DNA of 6,371 nt from Candidatus Omnitrophota bacterium. Its GTDB lineage: Bacteria; Omnitrophota; Gorgyraeia; JABMQH01. Shown here piece by piece: positions 1 to 6,092 of this stretch. The notes below the pieces were generated by a model, which did no database searches, was not told where the DNA came from, and saw only the letters and a list, made by a program, of their open reading frames with translations. The position numbers and the translations under genes are program-made. The stretch is from positions 1 through 6,371 of the forward strand of contig JAPLLL010000142.1 in the NCBI GenBank assembly GCA_026387595.1, written 5' to 3'. Numbering within the stretch: the stretch's first letter is position 1; each line of letters starts with the position of its first letter.

Positions 1-206
1 CCGCGATAATAAAGGACGGGCAAACCGGTTTACTTGTGCCGCCGGCAGACCCGGGCAGATTGGCGGACGCGATATTGCGGCTTCTGGAAAATAAGGGCCT
101 GGCAGCGCAGCTGGCCCAGACCGGCCAAAAGTTCGTGGCCGAAAATTTTTCAGTTGAGGAGATGGTTAAAAAGGTGGAAGCGGTTTACCGGGAAGCGATA
201 GTATGA
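1..206 (+). CDS. Glycosyltransferase family 4 (GT-B), C-terminal fragment
   Basis: This is a partial gene, cut by the window start. The reading frame begins at base 3 and gives about 67 residues ending in TGA at 204-206. The visible part starts AIIKDGQTGLLVPPADPGRL and continues into a helical tail containing NFSVEEMVKKVEAVYRE. The pattern 'DG.TGLLVPP.D...LA.AI..LL' followed by 'F.....V...E..Y' is the classic end of GT4 (glycosyl transferases group 1) enzymes, where it follows the nucleotide-sugar-binding E-x7-E region, which lies outside the window. Such enzymes transfer a sugar from a nucleotide donor onto a glycan or lipid acceptor at the cytoplasmic face of the membrane. The donor and acceptor cannot be told from this piece. 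Its stop overlaps the next start as ATGA, so it is probably translationally coupled to the deacetylase. The family call is firm; the substrate is unknown. Confidence 0.85.
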   Translation, partial: AIIKDGQTGLLVPPADPGRLADAILRLLENKGLAAQLAQTGQKFVAENFSVEEMVKKVEAVYREAIV

Positions 207-1000
207 TGAATAAAAAGAAGGTCGGGATAGTATCGGCCGTGCTTATAGGCGGGCTCATAGGCGTGAGCATGTTCTTGCGCTCGATCTACGTAGCGCCGGT
301 ATTGATGTATCATTTCATCGACAAAAACGATAAAGAAAGCAAACTGGTGGTCACCCCTGAAAGCTTTAAACGGCAGATGGAATTTTTAAAGGGCAACGAA
401 TACAATGTTATTTCGCTGGACGAACTGGCTGACATAATAAGATCAGGAAAACCGGTTGGGCCCAAGACAGTCTGCATAACTTTTGATGACGGTTCCGAGG
501 ACAATTATCTTTACGCATATCCTGTTTTAAAGGAACTGGACCTGCCGGCGACCATATTCGTATATGTTAACGCGGTGGGCACCCCGGGGTATCTCACCGT
601 CGGCGAGATGCGGCAAATGCTCTCGGACAGCAAGGTAAAGATAGGCAGCCATACAAAGGCGCATTACTGGCTCGGGAAAACCGAAAAGGGAAAAGGCAAC
701 CCCGCGAAGGCCAGGGAAGAAGTATATGGTTCCAAAAAAGCGCTTGAAGAAATGACCGGTTCTCCGGTAACATTTTTTTCGTATCCGGGCGGCGGGTTCA
801 CGAGCCAGACAAGGCAGATGGTCCTGGATGCGGGATATAAAGGCGCTGTCGCGACAAATCCCGGCGCGAAATACCCGAATAATGACATATATGCCCTGAA
901 GCGCAGCAAGATAACGCGCACTTCCAATAACCTGGCTGTATTCTGGGTTGAGTCCAGTGGATATTACATAGGCATGAAAAAACGGCAGGATAACGATTGA
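203..1000 (+). CDS. Membrane-anchored polysaccharide deacetylase (CE4 / NodB homology)
   Basis: Predicted metal-dependent carbohydrate N- or O-deacetylase of 265 residues. A short basic N-terminus (KKK at 4-6) and one hydrophobic segment (about residues 7-26) indicate a signal anchor, placing the catalytic domain outside the cytoplasmic membrane. A VLMYH motif (33-37), common at the start of this subfamily, is followed by the NodB motifs. Motif 1 is TFDDG at 93-97, with D95 as likely catalytic base and D96 as metal ligand. Motif 2 is HTKAH at 150-154, supplying two metal-binding histidines. Motif 3 is SYPGGG at 183-188. All core residues are present, so the enzyme looks active. ATG at 203 overlaps the previous stop (ATGA), and a second ATG at 206 is an equally possible start. 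GGGAAG at 190-195 is a modest ribosome binding site. In this setting it may deacetylate an amino sugar of the glycan built by the neighbouring transferases; the substrate is inferred only. Confidence 0.9.
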   Translation: MMNKKKVGIVSAVLIGGLIGVSMFLRSIYVAPVLMYHFIDKNDKESKLVVTPESFKRQMEFLKGNEYNVISLDELADIIRSGKPVGPKTVCITFDDGSEDNYLYAYPVLKELDLPATIFVYVNAVGTPGYLTVGEMRQMLSDSKVKIGSHTKAHYWLGKTEKGKGNPAKAREEVYGSKKALEEMTGSPVTFFSYPGGGFTSQTRQMVLDAGYKGAVATNPGAKYPNNDIYALKRSKITRTSNNLAVFWVESSGYYIGMKKRQDND

Positions 1001-2016
1001 TGGGGCCTAACAGGATACTTGTAGTCAACGTAAACTGGTTGGGGGATGTTCTGTTCTCGACGCCGCTCATAAGGGCATTGAGGCAGAAGTTCCCGGACGC
1101 ATATATCGCCTGCATGGTCGTGCCAAGATGCAAAGAGATACTCACGCTTAACCCGCACCTGGATGAGGTCATCATCTATGATGAGGGAGGCAGGCACAAG
1201 GGCCTCATCGGCAAATTTAAGATAGTATCATACCTTAAATCGCAGGGATTCGATACGGCGATCCTGCTGCACCGCTCTTTTACGCGGACGCTGATCGTAT
1301 TTCTGGCGGGGATAGGCAGGCGCATAGGGTATTATACAAAAAAACGCGCCGCGCTTCTTACGGAGGCCGTTGAACCGCCGCCCGAAGACATGCACAGGGT
1401 TGATGTATTTCTTAATCTCGGGAAGACCCTGGGGATAAATCTCAAAAACAGGGATTACGAATTTTTTATATCGGATGAGGACAGGAAAAACGCCGGCTTC
1501 ATCCTGGAAAATACGGGAATAGGAAAAACAGATCGTTTTGTCGTGATAAACCCGGGGGGTAACTGGGCGCCCAAGAGATGGCCCGTCGGGAAATTCGCAA
1601 AACTTGCGGATGAATTAATAAAACGCTTCGGCTTAAAAGTAGCCATAACAGGGTCGCGCCGCGACATCAGGCTGGGAGAACACGTTGCCTCGCTGATGAA
1701 GGAAAAACCGGCCGTGCTCTGCGGCAAAACAACCTTAAGGGAACTGGCCGCGGTTATGGAAAAGGCGAAAGTTGTTATTGCGAACGATTCCGGGCCCATG
1801 CATATATCGATTTCTATGACAGCGAAGACGGCTGCATTGTTCGGGCCCACGTCGCCGCAGATAACCGGGCCCATAGGAAAAGGTGATTTTGCAGTGTTAA
1901 GGGAGCATGGCGACTGCGATATCCCGTGCTATAAAGTGGCATGCGAGTACTACAAGTGCATGGACGCCATAACGGTTGACGGTGTTTTAAAGGCGATACA
2001 TGAATTTATCAGGTAG
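1000..2016 (+). CDS. GT9 family glycosyltransferase, ADP-heptose:LPS heptosyltransferase (WaaF-like)
   Basis: 338 residues, normal length for a GT-B heptosyltransferase. The N-terminal acceptor domain opens RILVVNVNWLGDVLFSTPLI, with D16 in the GD motif matching the catalytic aspartate of characterised WaaC/WaaF enzymes. The C-terminal donor domain has NPGGNWAPKRWP (184-195; K192 is the expected donor-phosphate lysine), GKTTLREL (242-249), ANDSGPMH (261-268) and LFGPTSP (280-286). The tail carries four cysteines (C306, C310, C315, C320) typical of many bacterial members. It would transfer heptose from ADP-heptose to the LPS inner core, or an equivalent sugar, on the inner face of the cytoplasmic membrane. 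ATG at 1000 is chosen, overlapping the previous stop by one base (TGATG). TTG at 997 is in frame and possible, and AGGA at 987-990 could serve either. Family is near certain; heptosyltransferase II specificity is only likely. Confidence 0.88.
   Translation: MGPNRILVVNVNWLGDVLFSTPLIRALRQKFPDAYIACMVVPRCKEILTLNPHLDEVIIYDEGGRHKGLIGKFKIVSYLKSQGFDTAILLHRSFTRTLIVFLAGIGRRIGYYTKKRAALLTEAVEPPPEDMHRVDVFLNLGKTLGINLKNRDYEFFISDEDRKNAGFILENTGIGKTDRFVVINPGGNWAPKRWPVGKFAKLADELIKRFGLKVAITGSRRDIRLGEHVASLMKEKPAVLCGKTTLRELAAVMEKAKVVIANDSGPMHISISMTAKTAALFGPTSPQITGPIGKGDFAVLREHGDCDIPCYKVACEYYKCMDAITVDGVLKAIHEFIR
1989..1993 (+). promoter_or_regulatory. Ribosome binding site for the gene starting at 2000
   Basis: AAAGG lies inside the end of the preceding gene, 6 nt before ATG 2000. 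It supports the long N-terminus of the divergent GT9-like protein, which would otherwise look like a possible over-extended start, and supports the 17-nt overlap as real. Confidence 0.5.
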
Positions 2017-3391
2017 AAAAAACATATACTCAAGGGACAATATTGCGCTGTTGTGCAGGCTCGCGACGCTGAAGAACGCAAACCTGCGCAGATTAGGCAG
2101 CAGCATCATCCTGACCACGCTGACAGAGGGCCTGTGCGATTCTTTTGACAAAAAACAGGTCATGGTCTATGACAGGATGTTCTCGCAGGTAATAGATTTC
2201 TGCAGGCGCATGCCCGCCGGGAAAAACCTGGATCGGACTCTTAACGATTTCGGGATAAAGAACGAAGGCGCGATGTTGCGGAGAAAAAAAAGGATAAGCC
2301 GGTTTAAGTCGTTCCCGCTCCAAGGCAGGGAAAAAATAAAAAAGATCATTATCCTTTCAAGGGTTACCATAGGCTCTGACGTAGCGGTTACAAGCGTTAT
2401 TATAGAAAAGCTTAAACGGGTATTTCCGCAGGCCGAAATAGTATTTATAGGTTCGGTAAAGATAAATGAACTCTTCGGCGGCGACCAAAGGATAAAGCTG
2501 CTGCGCCTTGATTATCCGAGAAGAGGCGGCGTTATGGAGCGTCTGAATATGTGGCTTGGGGTGCTGACTGCGGTAAAAGAGGAAACACGTGGCCTGGCGG
2601 CTGATGGATACTTTATCGTGGACCCGGATTCAAGGCTTACCCAGCTCGGGCTTTTGCCGGTCTTAAAGAACGATAAACACTATTATTTTTTCGAGAGCCG
2701 CTCTTATACAAGCGCGGCCCTGCAGCGGTTAAGCCGGCTTACAGCTGCCTGGGCCGACAGCGTTTTCGGGGAAACAAAAGACGCGCTTTTCCCTTATGTC
2801 CGTCTTAGCCGGAGCGATAAAGAAACCTCCGGCCGCATCTTAGGTCAATTAAGAAGGAACAAAGGCGCCGGAACGATCGTAAGCATAAATTTCGGTTTCG
2901 GCGGCAACGCGAATAAAAGGGTTTCTCCGGCCTTTGAAAAGGAGCTGCTGCAGCGCCTGCTTAACGGCAGGGCAAAGGTGATACTGGACAAAGGTTCAGC
3001 CGAAGAGGCAGGGGGCATAAACAAATTGATCGCGGCTATAAAACGGTCCGGCAAAAAGGTGGTTGAATTAAAAGAGAGGGATCTAAAAAAAGCGGAAGAT
3101 ATCAAATGCGACCTTCTTGTGTGGGAAGGCAGGGTCGGGGTCTTCAGCGCATTTATAGCGGAAAGTAGCGCTTATATAGGGTATGATTCCGCGTTCCAGC
3201 ATATTGCCTCTGCCCTGGGTGTCCCCGCTACGGTTATTTTTTCCGGGGCGCCGTGCAGCGCGTTCTTTAAGCGCTGGCAGACATACGGCAGGGGCTGCGT
3301 AAACACCGTGAAGGTATCAGGGTCGGACAAAGAGAGTCACAAAAAACTGCTGGCAAAAGTTTTGGACGCGCATAAAAAATGCATGGAATAA
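2000..3391 (+). CDS. Divergent GT9-like glycosyltransferase with N-terminal extension
   Basis: 463 residues, over 100 longer than the neighbouring GT9 proteins. Residues 1-112 match no family I recognise and end in a strongly basic stretch (about 93-115). From about 113 a GT9-like GT-B fold is readable. KKIIILSRVTIGSDVAVTS keeps an aspartate (D127) where GT9 has its catalytic GD. INFGFGGNANKRV (296-308) parallels the NPGGNWAPKRWP loop and keeps K306-R307 but not the tryptophan. GYDSAFQHIASALGVPATVIFSG (394-416) parallels NDSGPMHIA...ALFGP, with D396 and H401 in the expected places. The catalytic skeleton therefore seems retained while the rest has drifted. The four-cysteine tail of its neighbours is absent. 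It overlaps the previous gene by 17 nt and the next by 13 nt. It is probably a sugar transferase of the same pathway with a different donor or acceptor; a structural or regulatory paralogue is the alternative. No transmembrane segment is evident. Confidence 0.75.
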   Translation: MNLSGRKNIYSRDNIALLCRLATLKNANLRRLGSSIILTTLTEGLCDSFDKKQVMVYDRMFSQVIDFCRRMPAGKNLDRTLNDFGIKNEGAMLRRKKRISRFKSFPLQGREKIKKIIILSRVTIGSDVAVTSVIIEKLKRVFPQAEIVFIGSVKINELFGGDQRIKLLRLDYPRRGGVMERLNMWLGVLTAVKEETRGLAADGYFIVDPDSRLTQLGLLPVLKNDKHYYFFESRSYTSAALQRLSRLTAAWADSVFGETKDALFPYVRLSRSDKETSGRILGQLRRNKGAGTIVSINFGFGGNANKRVSPAFEKELLQRLLNGRAKVILDKGSAEEAGGINKLIAAIKRSGKKVVELKERDLKKAEDIKCDLLVWEGRVGVFSAFIAESSAYIGYDSAFQHIASALGVPATVIFSGAPCSAFFKRWQTYGRGCVNTVKVSGSDKESHKKLLAKVLDAHKKCME

Positions 3392-4353
3392 AAAAAATAT
3401 TATTTATAACCTTAAGCAATATAGGCGATGTAGTGCTGACGCTGCCGGTATTTGGCATGCTCAAAAATGAATTTCCCGCCGCCGATATCGCGGTGATGAC
3501 AGGCTCGCCTGCCGCCAGGGAGCTGTTTGAACAGGACCCGCGCGTTAAGGAAGTGATCATATACGATAAGCGCGCCCGTTTTTCCCAGAAGCTGGGACTC
3601 GGGCTGCGCCTGCGAAAAAAGAAATTTGATCTAGTCGTGGATCTTCGTAACAGCATTTTTCCCGTGCTGGCAGGCGCCAGGTACAGCACCTTTTCGCTGG
3701 TGTCCCGGGATGAGCGCGGTTTACACAGGAAAGACAAACATCTTGCCAGGCTCAAGAAATTCGGGCTCGTGACGGATAAGGCAGGGTTCCCGGTTTATTT
3801 TAACGACGCGGATAAAAACAGGGTAAAGTTATTGTTAAAAGAACTGGGCATATCTACCGGCGACAGGATAGTTGCGGTTTCAGCCGGCGCAAAGAGCCAT
3901 ACAAAACGTTGGCCGGTAAAAGGATTTATCGATCTTTGCAAACGGCTCGCCGTAAAGATGGGCGTCAGGGTCCTTTTAATAGGGGACAAAAGCGACGCGG
4001 CCATAAATAAGGAAATTGCCTCTGCCGGCATCAACGGGGTTTATGACATAACGGGCCGCACTAACCTCAGGGAACTGGCATATCTTTTGTCCCTGAGCAG
4101 GCTTCTTGTGACGAACGATTCCGCCCCGCTTCATGTTGCCAGCAGCGTCAATACCCCGACAGTGGCGATATTCGGGCCCACGGACCACAAAAAATACGGC
4201 CCTTTGGCGCAGCGCAGCGCGGTTGTAAGAAAAGGGCTGCTGTGCTCCCCGTGCGGGGAGCCGCAATGTAAATTTAATACCCTGGCATGCATACTGCAGA
4301 TATCCGATGATGAAGTATGGGACGCGATACACAATGGACCCGGTACAATATAA
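3379..4353 (+). CDS. GT9 family glycosyltransferase (heptosyltransferase-like)
   Basis: 324 residues, full length for the family. It opens with KKILFITLSNIGDVVLTLPV, with D17 as the expected catalytic aspartate. The donor domain shows AGAKSHTKRWP (169-179, K176), DITGRTNLRELA (223-234), TNDSAPLHVASS (245-256, with SAP in place of the usual SGP) and AIFGPTDH (263-270). The tail has a cysteine cluster C289, C292, C297 and C304, spaced CX2CX4CX6C. Activity is predicted as transfer of heptose or a related sugar from a nucleotide donor to LPS core or a similar lipid-linked acceptor in the cytoplasm. ATG at 3379 gives a 13-nt overlap with the upstream stop. There is no strong Shine-Dalgarno (TTGGA at 3362-3366 is weak and distant), so translation probably depends on coupling. 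Family assignment is strong; it cannot be assigned to WaaC, WaaF or WaaQ from sequence alone. Confidence 0.88.
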   Translation: MHGIKKILFITLSNIGDVVLTLPVFGMLKNEFPAADIAVMTGSPAARELFEQDPRVKEVIIYDKRARFSQKLGLGLRLRKKKFDLVVDLRNSIFPVLAGARYSTFSLVSRDERGLHRKDKHLARLKKFGLVTDKAGFPVYFNDADKNRVKLLLKELGISTGDRIVAVSAGAKSHTKRWPVKGFIDLCKRLAVKMGVRVLLIGDKSDAAINKEIASAGINGVYDITGRTNLRELAYLLSLSRLLVTNDSAPLHVASSVNTPTVAIFGPTDHKKYGPLAQRSAVVRKGLLCSPCGEPQCKFNTLACILQISDDEVWDAIHNGPGTI

Positions 4354-5058
4354 ACGGATACTTATAATAAGGACGGACCGCCTGGGCGACCTCGTGTTGA
4401 CAACGCCGGTGTTCAAGGCTCTGCGTGAGGCATACCCGGGGGCATACATAGTTGTCATGACAAAACCGGATACAGCGCTTGTGCTTAAGAACAACCCGCA
4501 CATCAACGAGGTCATCATATATGATAAAGACGGCGAATACAAATCCATGTTCGCGAATATACGGTTTGCCATGGCGCTCAGGAAGAAGAAATTCGACCTT
4601 GCCATAGTGCTTGATCCGGCGAACAGGACCCATTTCCTGGCATATCTTGCGGGGATCCCTCGGCGGATAGGTTATGACGAGGATTTCGCCTTTTTGCTGA
4701 CGGACCGCATCAAAAATACGCGGCATGAAGGCATGAAATACGAGGCGGAGTATAACCTGGACCTGTTGACGGTTTTGGGTATCAGGGCCCAAGAGGCTTA
4801 TCCGCGTATCTTCGTGGACAAGGGAGCAGAGGCGGTTATTGACGATCTACTTTCCAAAAATAAGATCAGCCCCGGGGATAAGTTCATCCTGTTGCATCCC
4901 GGCGCAAGCTGCCCTTCAAAAAGATGGCCGGCCGAAAGATTCGCATGGGTTGCGGACGCATTAGCCAGTATTCACGGCGTAAAGATCGTTGTCTTCAGCG
5001 GCGAGGATAAGAGCGCGATATCCTGCATTGAAGACGTAAAGAATCATATGGTGCATTG

Positions 5059-5064
5059 CTTATC
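5059..5064 (+). other. Frameshift/deletion junction with CTTATC microhomology
   Basis: Six bases, CTTATC, sit exactly where the two halves of the broken GT9 gene meet. Read in the upstream frame they continue HC as LS, fitting the LSG/LAG turn expected before GKT.LREL. Read in the downstream frame they encode the LI of LLISNDSGP. The same bases thus fit either side of the missing segment, as expected if two short direct copies were collapsed into one. The original second copy is inferred, not seen. Confidence 0.5.
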
Positions 5065-5303
5065 TCGAATGACAGCGGCCCGGTCCATCTGGCCGTTGCG
5101 CTTGGTACGCCTGTTATTGCCATATTCGGCAGGAACCAGCCGGGTCTTTCACCGCGCAGGTGGGGGCCGAGAGGAAAACAGGATATCGTGCTGCATAAGG
5201 ATGCCGGCTGCTCGGGATGTCTTGCCCACGACTGCAGATCAGGTTTTAAGTGCCTTATGGCCATAACGGTTGAAGAGGTCGCGGAAGCGGCGATAAAATT
5301 ATT

Positions 5304-5307
5304 GAGG
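5304..5307 (+). promoter_or_regulatory. Ribosome binding site for the gene starting at 5313
   Basis: GAGG (within GAGGGA) lies 5 nt before ATG 5313, inside the end of the broken GT9 gene. It would allow the DUF3108-type gene to be translated even though ribosomes from the frameshifted gene stop early, at 5266. Confidence 0.5.
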
Positions 5308-5312
5308 GAAGC

Positions 5313-6089
5313 ATGAAAATAAATCCAAGAGTTTTGGTTTTAGTGTTTAGCATTTTAATTTTTGCCTGCAATGCCCGGGCAGCGACTTCCAATTTTACCA
5401 AGGCCGGCAAGATCCCGATAGAGCCTGCGCAAAAATTCCTGCGCGTCGGGGAAAAGCTGACATATGGCGTGTATTGGATGGGCGCCTGCGTGGGCGAGGG
5501 GACCCTGCATGTAAAGGAGATCGTTAAGATAGACGGCCGCGACGCCTCTGCGAAAACGAACGATTTCATGTCCGCGATCTACAAGATAGACGATACGATA
5601 CACAGCTTCATAGATGTCAAGGACCTGTGCTCGCTGCGGTTCGAGAAATACCAGCGGGAGGGCCGGTACAAAGCGGATGAGGTCGTGGTCTTTGACCAGA
5701 AAAACCACAAAGGTTACTACGAATCGCTGACCAATAAAACCAAAAAAGAGTTTACCATACCCGACAGGGTGCAGGACCTGACAAGCGTTTTTTATTATTT
5801 CAGGACGCTGGATGTGAAGCCGAATACCGCCCTGATACTGGACGTGAACGCGGACGAAAAGAACTGGAAGGCCACGATGAACGTCCTGGATACCGAGGCG
5901 CTTGAGATCCTCAGGCAGGGCGTGCACAATGTATTCTGCCTTGTGCCGAAAGTGGGTTTTAAGGGCGTGATCTCAAAACGGGGCAAGGTCTGGATCTACG
6001 TTAGTACCGACGCACAGAGGGTGCCGGTGCTTATAAAAATACGCATACCATTCGGTTTTGTGGTAGGCGTTCTGGAGAAAACGGAGTAA
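5313..6089 (+). CDS. Exported DUF3108 domain-containing protein
   Basis: 258 residues. The N-terminus has basic residues then a hydrophobic core (about 7-18) and an ARA-A site at 21-24, consistent with signal peptidase I export. A cysteine at 19 (IFAC) gives a poor lipobox, so a lipoprotein is less likely but not excluded. The mature part matches the DUF3108 pattern: GEKLTYGVYWMGACVGEGTL (46-65), SFIDVKDLCSLRFEKYQREG (98-117), DLTSVFYYFRTL (155-166) and GKVWIYVSTDAQRVPVLIKI (224-243). It looks mainly beta-stranded. The biochemical function of DUF3108 is not established. Periplasmic location and position directly after LPS-type transferases suggest an envelope role, which is inference. The start ATG overlaps the previous stop as ATGA. 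No missing segment or frame break is seen. Confidence 0.85.
   Translation: MKINPRVLVLVFSILIFACNARAATSNFTKAGKIPIEPAQKFLRVGEKLTYGVYWMGACVGEGTLHVKEIVKIDGRDASAKTNDFMSAIYKIDDTIHSFIDVKDLCSLRFEKYQREGRYKADEVVVFDQKNHKGYYESLTNKTKKEFTIPDRVQDLTSVFYYFRTLDVKPNTALILDVNADEKNWKATMNVLDTEALEILRQGVHNVFCLVPKVGFKGVISKRGKVWIYVSTDAQRVPVLIKIRIPFGFVVGVLEKTE
6083..6086 (+). promoter_or_regulatory. Ribosome binding site for the gene starting at 6093
   Basis: GGAG overlaps the last sense codon of the DUF3108 gene and lies 6 nt before ATG 6093, fixing the start of the truncated downstream membrane protein. Confidence 0.55.
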
Positions 6090-6092
6090 AAA

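Larger units (their letters stand above)
4334..5316 (+). pseudogene. Third canonical GT9/heptosyltransferase gene, interrupted by frameshift and internal deletion
   Basis: The first 242 residues (4334 to about 5059) are a good GT9 enzyme. RILIIRTDRLGDLVLTTPVF carries D19, and HPGASCPSKRWP carries K196. The frame then runs on as non-family sequence to a stop at 5264-5266. The family's C-terminal part resumes in the +1-numbered frame at about 5056: LLISNDSGPVHLAVALGTPV, then IAIFG, and a cysteine cluster (5209-5253, CX2CX4CX5C), ending with TGA at 5314-5316. Compared with the two intact paralogues, about 17-20 residues including the G(K/R)T.LRELA helix are missing at the junction. A loss of about 52-61 nt, of length 3n+1, would explain both the gap and the frame change. 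ATG 4334 is chosen over ATG 4307 because the protein then begins just before the first beta strand and the overlap is 20 nt rather than 47. As written it should give no working enzyme. It is either a real pseudogene or an assembly or sequencing error. Confidence 0.85.

Noticed and set aside
3390..3397. A8 tract at the start of the second canonical GT9 gene (another A8 at 2284-2291) as phase-variation switches
   Set aside because: The tracts encode Lys-rich segments typical of these proteins (KK before the first beta strand); length 8 is modest and both frames are intact. Read-level length variation would be needed to revive the idea.
4307..4333. Upstream ATG 4307 as start of the third GT9 gene
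   Set aside because: It would add nine residues with no family match, lengthen the overlap to 47 nt, and lacks a Shine-Dalgarno; ATG 4334 fits the usual distance to the first beta strand.
3976..4605. Long minus-strand open frame (209 codons)
   Set aside because: It is antisense to two GT9 genes, spans their junction, and its translation resembles no family; it arises from the codon pattern of the plus strand.
5050..5070. Programmed ribosomal frameshift in the third GT9 gene
   Set aside because: There is no slippery heptamer or homopolymer at the site, and a frameshift would not restore the roughly 17-20 missing residues.
5063..5266. The C-terminal stretch of the 4334 frame beyond residue 243
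   Set aside because: It matches nothing in GT9 and lies over the conserved coding of the other frame, so it is out-of-frame read-through after the junction.
5056..5316. A separate small gene starting at TTG 5056 (86 residues)
   Set aside because: It begins in the middle of a GT9 donor domain (LLISNDSGP) and has no own ribosome binding site; it is the displaced C-terminal part of the broken GT9 gene.
5355..5927. Minus-strand open frame of 190 codons
   Set aside because: It is antisense to the DUF3108 coding sequence, which has clear family motifs, a signal peptide and a ribosome binding site; the reverse frame has none.
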